NCBI GenBank assembly: GCA_035048495.1
Contig: CM068540.1
Span: 12,260,829-12,324,828 of the forward strand
DNA: 64,000 bases
Reading direction: 5' to 3'
Source: Euptelea pleiosperma
Taxonomy: Eukaryota; Streptophyta; Magnoliopsida; Ranunculales; Eupteleaceae
Under the pieces are notes generated by a model, which was not told the origin of the DNA, did not search any database, and worked only from the letters and a program-made list of their open reading frames with translations. A program made the position numbers and the translations under genes. This document shows, piece after piece, positions 47,001 to 56,880 of the stretch (the stretch's first letter is position 1; every line of letters starts with the position of its first letter).

Positions 47001-48050
47001 GAAAATCAAAAGTTCCTTCAAATTTGAAAGTCATCGGATCGTCTTCTCCTCGGAGTATGTTCTTCTAATCGGAGTCTCCGTCAATTCTCCCTTCTTGCTC
47101 GAGTGCGATCGGTACCCGGATGAAGGTTTAATGAAGCTTGCTCTATTCTTCAATGGAGTTGAGTTTGTGAAAGCTTCCAAAGCTTTAGGATTTTTATAAA
47201 TAGGTTTAGGGAAGGATTAGGGTTTCTATTTTGTTGAAATTCGTAACTAGCAAAGGGATGACTTTTTCAACCCTCAAAAACTCTTATTTTACACTACTAA
47301 TAGGTTAAAAATGGGCCCAAGTCCCATATACATCAATAGGGTTCATTTAAGAATATTATTAAGCCCAAAAGACTTCTAGATTGGCCATACGGCCCCATCC
47401 AACAATCATAACACAAATAATTATAAATTAATTCAATCAAACTCTATTATATAATTTAAAAGTCCATATAATAAGGTATTGACACATATCACACAATCAA
47501 ATCATAAAAATGTTCAAAACCCTAGAAAAGTGTCAAATGACATTGGAATGACCCAAAAGTGATTTGCGGATCCCACGCTTATTAAATAAATAAAATATTA
47601 GTTTTGAAAAATATGCGAATAGTAGGAAGTTCAAAAATTATAAAAATACTATTTTTGTCAAAATCTCCCAAAATCTTCGACTAGAGTTTTTATGTCTCAG
47701 AAAAGCTTCTAAATTTCACAGGTAAGTTGATAAGGATAAAATAAGAATATTTTTGGAGTCTCGGGCCCACAAAATAATTTTTTTATAATAGTTCTGGAAT
47801 GTTAGCTGGGGAAAAAAAAAGTCCCCTACAAATTATGGTTCATTATATTTAGTAAGAAATTTAGCCCTAAAGAGCGAGTTTCAAAAATAGTAGGTTTTTC
47901 AAAATTGTCAGAATTAAACCAAATTAAATAAACATACTCAAGCATGATATTAAACTATAAAAACAATAATAGAAGTCCGAAAAAGGTTTAGATTTTCATT
48001 ATTAGGTGATTTTATCATAATACCCTAGAACGAAAGTTCAGGGTATTACA
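44056..48050 (-). repeat. 5' LTR (sense minus) of the non-autonomous element
   Basis: 3,995 bp; the plus-strand start reads TCTCACGCC where its relatives have TGTCACGCC, so the terminal CA on the sense strand is mutated to GA. It has the same 226-bp pair (44995-45420) and 191-bp array (45500-46760) as its partner. Confidence 0.93.
45500..46760. repeat. ~191-bp tandem array in the right LTR, about 6.6 units
   Basis: Same unit as at 10430-11345 and 40700-41960. Unit-to-unit divergence is higher than between corresponding units of the two LTRs, so the array predates this insertion. Confidence 0.85.
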
Positions 48051-48055
48051 ATGTT

Positions 48056-48600
48056 TTTGACGATAAGATCTGTATCCCATTTCTTCCCTTTAATAACATG
48101 AAGTTTCTAGCAGTCCAAATTGCAGTCATAGTATTGATGCAAGTTGCGTTCCAAAGTTCATTGATTAGAGGACTTCCCCCCCTATAGTGTTCAAAAGCCT
48201 GGCTCGAAGAGGTACCTGTGAATAAGCCGCAATTGAAGACAGTCGCCACCTTGTTCCAGACTCCATTGGAATTCTCACAGAGAAAGAGAATGTGCTTCAA
48301 ATTTTTTGGGTTGGTTTTGCATAGTTGTCATCGCGATGCCAATTGAAGTCCTCTGCTTTGGAGAGCATCCTCTGTCGCTACCACCCCATGAATAATCTTC
48401 CAGAAGCTTGCTGAAGTTCTAGGATGAATCCCTGAATTCCACACCCACGATGCCCAGCTAACTCGAGGAGCTTTAAGTCGAAAACCTTCCAAGGCACTTT
48501 TCACCAAAAACTTGCCATTGATGGACGGTTTCCAAATTCTCTCATCCGAGACTCCTCTAGGTAGTTGCTGGATGTTGTCCAAATTGATTACCTACCTCTT
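48056..48600 (-). pseudogene. LINE ORF2 zinc-binding region (minus)
   Basis: Minus-strand frames 48582-48328 (DERIWKPSINGKFLVKSALEGF, then WVWNSGIHPRTSASFWKIIHGVVATEDALQSRGL) and 48300-48046 (KHILFLCENSNGVWNKV, then TAIWTARNFML) match the zf-RVT region that follows the RT in plant L1-type LINEs. The two frames are offset, so a frameshift lies near 48300-48330. The RT and endonuclease are absent: the LINE is 5'-truncated near 48600, which is common for target-primed insertion. Read on minus, the protein runs on at 39241 once the LTR element is discounted. Confidence 0.85.
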
Positions 48601-49078
48601 AAGCAGACAATAAAACCATATTGTGAAGCTTGAATTTAATGGTGGAAGGGAAACTCCATGTTCTTCTTTGAGTTATCCGATGCCGTTGATTTCCAACTAT
48701 GTTGAAGAGGTTGATGAGAGGGTTTAAATGCTAAGTTTCGATCTCATTTTGATGGTGAGATGAGGGTGTTCTAAGGCTTGAAAATGTTCTTTAATGGAGG
48801 TTTAATGAAGGTGCTTCAATGGAGGAAGAGTGAGAGGAAGATGAGAGAGAATAAGAGACTTTTGGGAGGTTTAGAGAGCTCTCCCAAGCGTAGCATGTTT
48901 TTCACTATTGGGAGCTCTCTTGCCTCCCTCATCTCATATATAGAGATGGTAGGTAATGGGAAAGAGTCCTCTTAAGGATTTAGGGCAACCTTTTCCACCT
49001 TCAAAATTCTTCACTTGTTTCAAAATAGTTGCTTATTACTTAATGCAAGCCAATAATAGTTTCTAAGTTTTTTCAAAG
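48601..49078 (-). repeat. LTR-like remnant, minus sense
   Basis: No ORF of note (48778-48975 has no domain). The sequence cttgaatttaatgg...ttctttaatggaggtttaatgaagg...cttcaatggagg recalls the same part of the LTRs at 42176-42350, and catatatagaga at about 48936 gives a TATA-like sequence on minus. Probably a diverged LTR piece of a Tekay/Del-like element; weak. Confidence 0.4.
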
Positions 49079-49671
49079 CAAGAAAACTTATTTGCATTAC
49101 TCAGAAAAAACTCTGTTTTGTCAGATTATTTCAAGGATGCAAGAATTCTAATTCACGAATTGAAGCTAGTCAGCAGAATACAACACTTCTACAAATAGAC
49201 ATTTAAATAAAAGATTACTCAGACTCAGTGTGTGTGTGTGTTCAACCTCATCCTTATCTGGCCGTAAAGATATCTCGATCACCTTAGAGACTGTATGCCT
49301 CGACCTCAATCCTAACTTGTATACCACTCAGAAGTGAATCACTCAGAAATAGTTTTATACTTTTCTCTCAAATTATATGTGAGGAGATGAATATAAGAAC
49401 TGGCAAACGTCTCACATATATAGTTTTTGAATGGAGGATATAAGAAGATTTAAGATCTCATGATTGGAATGCCATATCACTTAAGAACGTCGGATCAAAC
49501 TCTATAATTTCTCTTTTCTCCATTCTCCACACTATATGATGGTACTAATCTAGAATAAAATAGGATTTGTATAGGTTGAACTGAGGCTTAGGATGGTTCA
49601 GAAAAGAAGGATATTCTGGAATTCAAAAATTCTGAGAGGATATCTCATTATTCTTTGTAACTTTTTCCAAG
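49079..49671 (-). repeat. Athila-like 3' noncoding fragment, reversed
   Basis: Aligns closely with 23808-24400 (shared cttatttgcattactcagaaaaaact, agtgtgtgtgtgttcaacc.catccttatct, gaacgtcggatcaaact), which is the reversed 3' noncoding region of an Athila-like element. Truncated on both sides; the right side is cut by the Tat LTR. Confidence 0.8.
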
Positions 49672-49974
49672 TGTGGGTACCGTATTTTCTAGCAAATAAT
49701 ATGCTGACACATGTATTGGCAACACACGTGTGATATACAAAAATATGACGCATGGTGCCGTCCAGTATGAGTGAATAAATGCACCAAAGACATCATCAGG
49801 AGCCATAACCATTCTATCACTGTCACACGTCTTCCATTAATAGAAGCACCACATGTCAGATTGGAATGATCAGAAGAGAGCATCTCGAGGCAGAGTTATT
49901 AACGGAGCGCACTAAAGCTTCAGCCTTTAATGTGTCGCGGAAGCATTCAATCTTGCCTAACACATTAATGATCG

Positions 49975-50475
49975 ACCTACTTGACGAGAATGTCAAAACG
50001 GCCATCTTGACGGGAATGACAATTATCTCATCCTAGCAAGTTCATACAACATATTCGACGACATTAACACTCAATTCATCCCAATAAGTTTAGCTATCAT
50101 CCATAACGGGAATGACGCTCAATACATTCCGACAAGGTCCAACGGCTAACTTGGTATAAGTGGCAATTATCTCAGCCTGCCAAGTTCATACAACATTCTT
50201 GACGGGATTGATATTCCACTTACCCCGACAAGTTCAACATTATACTTGATGGGATCAACACTCAAGTCATCCCAACAAGTTCAGTTATCATACTTGACGG
50301 GAATGATGTCCAATACATCCCGACAAGATCAAATGGCCAACTTGACGGGAGCAATGTTTATCTCATCCCGACAAGATCAAAACGAATCAGTCGGCGGGAG
50401 TAACACGCTTCTCATCCCGACAAGATCAGTAGCTCACTTAACGAGAATAGATTTCTATCGATCCCGAGAAGAATA
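49975..50475 (+). repeat. Array of about nine hairpin units in the U3
   Basis: Units of roughly 50-60 bp, each with a left arm cttgacggga and a right arm tcccgacaag (complementary with one mismatch) around about 20 bp. The right-hand units (50295-50475) are the most regular; those on the left are worn. Upstream of the TATA box by about 290 bp or more. Confidence 0.8.
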
Positions 50476-50758
50476 CAGGATTTTACAAATGAGATAAGTA
50501 TTCTAAACTATAATACAGTTAGTTGCTTATCCAATAAGTATTGGCCATATGGCAGTTAGTTTGACTATTGCGCAACTTCGACGTGCCCCTATTCGAATAT
50601 CTGTTACGAGGAGTGCCACCTCAGTCATTTCAAATATAACCGAATAAGGGAAGTTAGGATCTAACAAGAAGATTCAGTTTCGTAACAGAATCTCTCCATA
50701 TCATAACTGATTAACGACAAGTGGACACATAGAAGGTGAGTCACGCCAGTTCTGGGGG

Positions 50759-50766
50759 TATAAATA
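50759..50766 (+). promoter_or_regulatory. TATA box of the Tat LTR
   Basis: TATAAATA in gggggtataaatacatg, with a likely start site some 30 bp downstream near 50790-50800. Position between the U3 repeats and the primer site fits an LTR promoter. Confidence 0.7.
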
Positions 50767-51057
50767 CATGACCCTCAGAACTGAGAAAATGATCTTGCTC
50801 TCTAGATCCAGATAGCCTACACTCTGAAACATTTTACTATTTTCCTGAACCCTGTTCACACATCCTATACTGACTTGAGTGTCGGAGTGTTGTCAATAGG
50901 TACGACCACATCTCATCTGGAGATCATCCTATCCTTCGTAGCGGAGAAAGAAGTTCTGTCCTGAAACATCAGGGTCATCGGATCATCATCGAGATATGAA
51001 TCGTCTGACCTCGAAGATTGTGTGGGTTAGATCAGATATTTTTCCCCCACATCTTTT

Positions 51058-51074
51058 AGCGTCGTCTGTGGGAA
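51058..51074 (+). promoter_or_regulatory. Primer-site region of the Tat element
   Basis: AGCGTCGTCTGTGGGAA six bases after the LTR. Tat/Retand elements commonly have a GGCGCCGTCTGTGGGAA-type sequence here; the copy is close but mutated in the first bases. Confidence 0.65.
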
Positions 51075-51120
51075 ACTACTAGAAGTTTTCCATTCTAAGA
51101 GATATTCGATTCGAACAATA

Positions 51121-51775
51121 GTGGATACAAGGCGTACCGGCCTCAGGAGTGGAAGAGAGAGGAATCCTCCCAATGACCTCAGAGATCCTATCATAGAGAG
51201 CAGAAAGGTGAGAGAGCTCGACTGCCAGCAGAAGGTTATCGCCCAGCTACGAGAAGAGAATGAAGAGCTGAAGCAACGGATGACAGCTCGACATATAGGT
51301 GATTATGTCTCCGAGAACGCCAGGGGTAGTCACCATCAGAAGAGTCATTTCCGATCAGACAGTCTGGTTCAAAGGAATCTGATCTGCAGAATCCTAGGAG
51401 CAGACGTGGGGATTCTCACGTCCCACCACCTAAGAAACGTCATAGAGCCAAGTCTTCCTTTCAACGAAGCTCAAACCATATTCAACCTGAGACCAGAAGG
51501 CAAATCGCCGATCTGGTAATTGAAATGTGGGGAGAAAAGAGACATTGACCGATAAGATGATGACAATGGCAACGAGAGCTTCGCGAGACTCTCCGTTTAC
51601 TGAAGAGATACATGAGTATCGCGCTCCCAAATCTTTTTCCTACCCTAAATTCTCAATCTTCACGGGAACCTCTGATCCCGTGAACCATGTTCTTCGCTTC
51701 AGGAAAGCGATGACGATGTGGGAGTTTCATGACGAGCTCCTTTGTCGGATGTTTCTATCTACTTTGAGTGATGAC
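51121..51775 (+). pseudogene. gag: Tat/Retand-type gag, N-terminal part
   Basis: Capsid precursor. The frame from 51121 (GTG; the ATG expected here seems mutated) gives a basic start (TRRTGLRSGRERNPP), a Glu/Leu/Gln heptad-like helix (EENEELKQRM) and ends at 51519. A shift then moves to the frame used from 51527, which carries the recognisable gag core: SPFTEEIHEY, then PKFSIFTGTSDPVNHVLRF and MTMWEFHDELLCRMFLSTLS. The core is cut at 51775, within the block that in this lineage reads L-x-x-x-A-x-x-WF, and goes on at 58826. ATGAC (51771-51775) is the insertion duplication. Confidence 0.8.
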
Positions 51776-53394
51776 TATTTACCAAAACTCATGTTTTCAT
51801 TTTGATAAATTTCTAAAAAAATAATAAAATATATATAAAAAAAAAAACCATTGTATTTTTGGGTGTTTTCCGATGATTTTCAATGTTTTCTAGAACTTCC
51901 AAAATGTGTCAAATACCCTGACTTTTATTAGTTATAAATATCCGTGAAATCGTTATATAAAGGATGACATTTTTCGTGTTACATGCTAGCTTTGAGTCAA
52001 GTCAAGTCAAGCGTGACTACAATAGATTTGAAAACTTAAAAAAACTCAGATTTGGCACAAATTGTACACATTCATCATCAGAGTCATCCTAAGTTTAGAA
52101 TCTCTAAAGATCCTAGAAGAATATTTGTGGAGACCTAACCCAGTGCGCTATCGAGCCTTTCATCATTTCAGAGAGTTATACTACAATTCCGAGTCACAAG
52201 ATGACTCACAATTTCTTCACGTCCGCAATATTTCATTAAGAGATCTCATTATCCTTTGAATTGATCGTGGAACTTGGAACGACATCAAAATTGGATTATT
52301 ATGACAGAACATTTTTCTATATCCATTCAAAATATGTTACATGAGAGTGCAAACCCTAGCAAATGATTTAGGCCATCTTTTTAAATCTTTCAGCCTTTTT
52401 AGTTTACCTTAAATATCTACCATTTGAAACCCTTCTGAGCCTTTATGAAAAGACTTTCCTTGTTAAGCCCATTAACCTATAACCAAATCCAGTTACGAAG
52501 TATGACTCGCGACCCTACTTCTGAGAAGGATAGAGAAATGATTGTTATGGGTATACTATGAAAAAAAAAGTCAAGAAAAAGTCTAAAAAAAAGACAAGTG
52601 GTTCAAACTGAGAAGAAAAGATGAAAAGAAAGTATAGAAAAGAGCTGAAAACAAAATTGAGCAGTCTTAGAAATATCGAGAAAAAGAGAAAAATATGAAA
52701 GAAGGAAAAGAAACAGATAATGGTTTTACACCCGTAGGAAAGATGCAAGAAAATCGAGATATCCTCTCAGAAGCTTTGAAATCCTATATCCCCTTATTTT
52801 TCTACACCTGACCTAAGCCTCGTTACAACCTATGAAAGTCCTACTTGATTCTAGGATAGCACGATCATTAATGTAGAGAATAGAGAAAGAGAAGCTATAG
52901 AGTTTGATCTAACGTTCCCAAGTGAAATGATATTCCTATCATGAGATCTTCTTCTGTTAAAAATATCCTTCCTTCAAACAATACATATGTGAGATATTTG
53001 TTTTTATCAATATGTCTCCTCACATATAAATTGAGAGAAAAAAAATAAAATCACTGACGAGTGATCATTTCTGAGTGTTTTACAAGTGAGATTTGAGGTC
53101 AAGGCATACAATCTTTTAGGTGATTTGGAACTCTTAACTGTCGGATGATGATAATGTTGACCACACACACACATCGAGTATGACTATTCTGGGTCATGAT
53201 TATCAATCTATAGTCTTGTCAAAACTTCCTGACTATCTATTAGCTTGTAACTGTTTTTGCATCCATATGATAATTTGACGAACGGTGTTTTCCCTGAGCT
53301 AATATGAAAAAGTGTGCAGCATGTGCAGAGCCCTTTTAAGCTCATTTATTTCGCACTAATTGCCAAGGATTAGCAATATGCTGGTTGGGGGTTG
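51776..53394 (+). repeat. Athila-like 3' noncoding region at the insertion's left end
   Basis: Colinear with 17730-19338 (1,619 against 1,609 bp). It starts exactly at the base that follows the internal GGTTGGGGGTGGG tract of the full element (17730) and ends with the normal ggttgggggttg next to the LTR. The wrpnp-encoding block near 52130-52220 is shared with 18066-18150, but its frame does not hold in the third copy near 24850-24990. Confidence 0.85.
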
Positions 53395-55331
53395 TGATAT
53401 TCGCTTAAAAGTGCTTATTTTAAGCCATTATCCTTTAGCGTTATCACACTCTCCTACGTTAAACTTCGCTATTTATTCACTTTTCTACATCAATCTCTTT
53501 CATTGCGTAGAACACACTTTTCTAGATGAAATGGTATATTTCTATGCTTTAAACGCATTTCTAGAAGTCTAGATATGAAGCCGTTTTGATTAAATCTCAT
53601 TATGCGCTTTTCATTATTGTAGGAAACGATCGGGCGATTCATGAGACTTGCGGGCCCACGATCATCCATAGAAGCCTAATATCAAAGCTTAAAGAGCCAA
53701 TAGGCTATGACTAAAAGATATAGGCCAAGTACGGGTCAAGTCAGAGGATCATAGAGCCAGATAAAGAACTAAAAGAGAGGCAAAGCTGAAGACCAAGAGA
53801 CGGGCCAAAGTGATTCAAAGCCACATCAAATGACAGCTTACGTGATTGGTGAAGCCGATTAAAGATTACATTGAAATTCAGGGTTCAAGACCCTCTGCCA
53901 GCTCTTTTGTCTTTATTTTGTATTATTTTCTCTCTCCTCTCTCCTAATTCTCTCTCCTCTTTCTCCATCTCATTAGACCCTAACATCTGACCCTTAGATC
54001 TTCTCATCCTACCATTCGTTCATCAGATCTACCACCCCGATCTCTCTGATCTCCATCATCTAACCTTTGATCTTCTCTCCTCTAGTCTATCACATTTCCC
54101 ATAGCTTTTCCACCGTTAGATCATCCACTGGACCATTGGATCTGCTAATGGACCGTTGGATCTCTCTAGATCTAACGTTCTCCTATCTAGGCCATCCACT
54201 TTCTCATGACCCATTATCCTACTAACCCACTGGCCGACATGTGGCATGCTCAGTATTGGCCCAAAAATCCATAACCTATGGCCCGACACCATTTCTTGGA
54301 CCGACCACTCACTTACCTAGCCATAAACTCGTTCGCCATTTAAAACGCACGGATTTTCTAAAGCCCAAGCCTTCTTGTCCAATGGCCAAGGCCTCACTTG
54401 AATAAAGTGGGCCAAGGCCTAACTTAATTAGTAAGGCCCATTACCTCTTGAGCCCACATCATGAATGTGAGAGAATTGGTCTTCCTTGACCATTTCTCTC
54501 TTTTCATTCCACGAATCTCCCATCTCATCCCTCTAATCTCTCAACTATCTCCCCTACGTTCTCTAACTAACCTCTCACATCTCTCTAAATCTATATCACC
54601 TGCAACTTCTGGCCATAAGCTCCTCCTCTGTTTTAACTCTCCCATTGGAGGCTCTCTTGGCTCTCCTCTCTCCTGCCACCATGTCTGCCACGTCCTCCTA
54701 CCTGTGCACGCCATTTGCAACTCCAATTTCTCGGTCAGGCTGTGAAACAGCACAGCAACACCCTGCCTGCCACGTCCTCCCACGCTGCTACTACCTGGCT
54801 CCTTCAAACAGTGCTGCACGTGCTGCCCTTTCTACTCCACTGTTGATTGCCTTCTTGCACTTGCAGATTTCCATTCAAGCACCACCGGTCTCTCTCAACA
54901 GACCTACTATTAACCCACGTCAGGTGCTCCTCCAACTGTTGATGCCATTCGCAGGTTCCCACCATCTACGCACCACAACCACGGATCCTCCATGCATCTT
55001 CTTTTTCACCTCTCCGGTTCACCATTAATTCCGGCAAGAAGCTCGTCGGAATTCATTTCCTCTCCTTCTAGATCCACTTCCCGTTGGACGTTCACCAGCA
55101 CCTTGCCTCCACTTAGCAAGTCAGCAACTTGCAACCCATCTAGCATGCACTACCACCGTTCTTGCTGGCCAAACCAACAAGAACATCCACCAACAACGGC
55201 TATCTTCTCCACCACCTTGCCGTCATCTCCACCTCTTTCATCTGCCATCACCTTCATCTGCACTCGATCTTCCCCATGAGGACCTGCAAGCAATCCATCT
55301 CCTTACTGCCCCTCCACAACAACATTTTCTT
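53395..55331 (+). repeat. Athila-like LTR, plus arm of the inverted pair
   Basis: Starts TGATATTCGC right after the polypurine tract. It holds U3 with gaccgttggatct boxes (about 54141-54161), then a leader rich in proline/serine-type codon shadows. Nearly identical in reverse to 56881-58820. Frames at 54461-54745, 54645-55028 and 54992-55279 recur as mirror images in the other arm and are not genes. Confidence 0.88.
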
Positions 55332-56376
55332 CTCCATTAGCCGGTTGTTGCATCCTTCCACCATAGAAGGGACCATTCTCCACCTCCACCAGGCTGCTTT
55401 CTATGGTCTCTCTCCACGTGCACACCAGTGTACCCTCTTGCTACCCGAATAGCAAGATCCCTCCACTAGCTTGATCCTCCACAAACGCTGCACATAGGCA
55501 GCTACCATGCACATCTTGGTGCACCTTACCTACTCCACCATGCAGCCACCACTTGGCTAGTTCTACTTCAACGGTCTTCATCTTTCTTGGCCAACCACCA
55601 CATGTCTCCTTGCTGCTTGTGTGTGAGAGCACCAGCCAGCACACCTCTCATTCTCCACTTGCTACTCCATAGTGGACCACATGTGAACCACCAATGCCAT
55701 CTTTATGTGCCCTTCCTTCATGGCCGACCCACATGGGCCATTACCATAGACACATTTGGCCGAATCGGACCACTCCTCGGGCTCCTCTTCGCATGCATGG
55801 CCGTACTCTTCTCTAGTGCGACACCATGGCCGACCTCATGCCTCTTCTCGATCCCATCCTTTTCTCCGGTAAGTTTGCAAGGTAACACTTTCTCTCTCTA
55901 AACTTTTATCTTGCTTACTTTCTCTCTCTAGAATTAGGTTTCTCTCTAAACTTAGTTCTTCCTTCCTCACTTTCTCTCCCTTCTTCTACTTTCTCTTTCC
56001 AGATCTCCTCTCTAAATAACATGGAAGGGACGTGACATCCCTAATTCCATGTTCTCTCACTTTCTTTCTCTAGGATTTCTCTTCCCTCTAGAAATCTTAG
56101 TTTCTCTCTCTACATTGTAATTTTTCTCTCTAGACGACATGAAAGGGACGTGACATCCCTAATCCCGTGTTATCTCTCTAGAGTGAGATTTCTCTCTCTA
56201 AATCCATTTTCTCTCTCTAGATCCTATTACTACTTTCTCAGGCCGATCGCCTATTCACTTGGCCGACTCCTTTCGGCGAGTGAAAAGGTGAGCTTCTTAG
56301 GGCACATTATCGTACATTTGCCAATTCACATCTACCTTGTCGGCCGGTAAGATCCGATGTGGATTCCATGACTGAG
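55332..56376 (+). repeat. Probable continuation of the plus LTR (leader/R-U5 part)
   Basis: CT-rich text with repeated tttctctctctaga blocks (55890-56225), which resembles 3010-3110 of the Athila LTR; catgaaagggacgtgacatccctaat occurs twice (about 56020 and 56139). No typical U5 end (cctactttca) is seen, so the LTR appears incomplete. Confidence 0.55.
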
Positions 56377-56766
56377 CAGCATTCCATAAAATTTGGACGG
56401 TCCTCTTCTTGATCGGTAGCGCCCTTAGCTCCAAAGGTCATGGGATGCTTCTCTGTCAAAACCCTTCTCTTGATTGAAGCATTCATCGAAGTCTTGGACG
56501 ATCCTCTTCTTGATCGGTAGTGCCCTTAGCTCTAAGATTTCAATGGACGTTTCTTTCCCTTACCCCTTCTCTCGATTGAACAGCATTCCATGAAATTTGG
56601 ATGGTCCTCTTCTTGATCAGTAGCGCCCTTAGCTCCAAAGGTCATGGGATGCTTCTCTGTCAAAACCCTTCTCTTGATTGAAGCATTCATCGAAGTCTTG
56701 GATGATCCTCTTCTTGATCGGTAGCGCCCTTAGCTCTGAGATCTCAATGGACGTTTCTTTCCCTTA
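56377..56766 (+). repeat. Two tandem 204-bp units
   Basis: cagcattccat at 56377 and again at 56581, a 204-bp period; the second copy is about 186 bp. Within each unit the block cctcttcttgatcggtagcgcccttagctc occurs twice, so the unit is itself an older ~100-bp duplication. Confidence 0.85.
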
Positions 56767-56880
56767 AAAAAATCAACTTCATTAATCATCAAAGAGTGTG
56801 TATATTAATCAAAATAACAGAAATAAAGAAAGCATGTAAGAAAGCATGTAAAGGGTTGAGAGATGAAGAGGTAAAAGGGA
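56767..56880. other. Short spacer at the inverted-repeat junction
   Basis: AT-rich and unlike either LTR arm as far as I can tell; includes a direct agaaagcatgtaa duplication. It may hold the junction that joined the two LTR parts. Confidence 0.4.

Larger units (their letters stand above)
39242..48050 (-). mobile_element. Non-autonomous Tekay/Del-type LTR retrotransposon
   Basis: 8,809 bp with exact duplication ATGTT (39237-39241 and 48051-48055). LTRs at 39242-43236 and 44056-48050 each measure 3,995 bp; the interior is 819 bp (43237-44055) and holds no gag or pol. The primer site (complement TGGTATCAGAGC) sits beside the right LTR and the purine tract beside the left one, so the sense strand is minus. 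It resembles a LARD in lacking genes but is shaped more like a giant TRIM. Its enzymes must come from an autonomous Tekay/Del relative. Confidence 0.95.
49672..51051 (+). repeat. 5' LTR of the Tat/Retand-type element
   Basis: 1,380 bp from TGTGGGTACC to CCCCCACA. The start was placed where similarity to the neighbouring Athila-like fragment stops, and the end just before the primer-site region. It contains a hairpin array (49975-50475), a TATA box at 50759-50766 and a leader of about 285 bp. Confidence 0.75.

Noticed and set aside
50246..50497. 83-codon frame in the Tat LTR
   Set aside because: Translation of the tandem hairpin units; the repeats in the peptide mirror the DNA repeats.
54461..55452. 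Pro/Ser-rich frames repeated as mirror images at 56805-57751
   Set aside because: They are the two arms of inverted LTR sequence; the frames differ in borders and have no domain.
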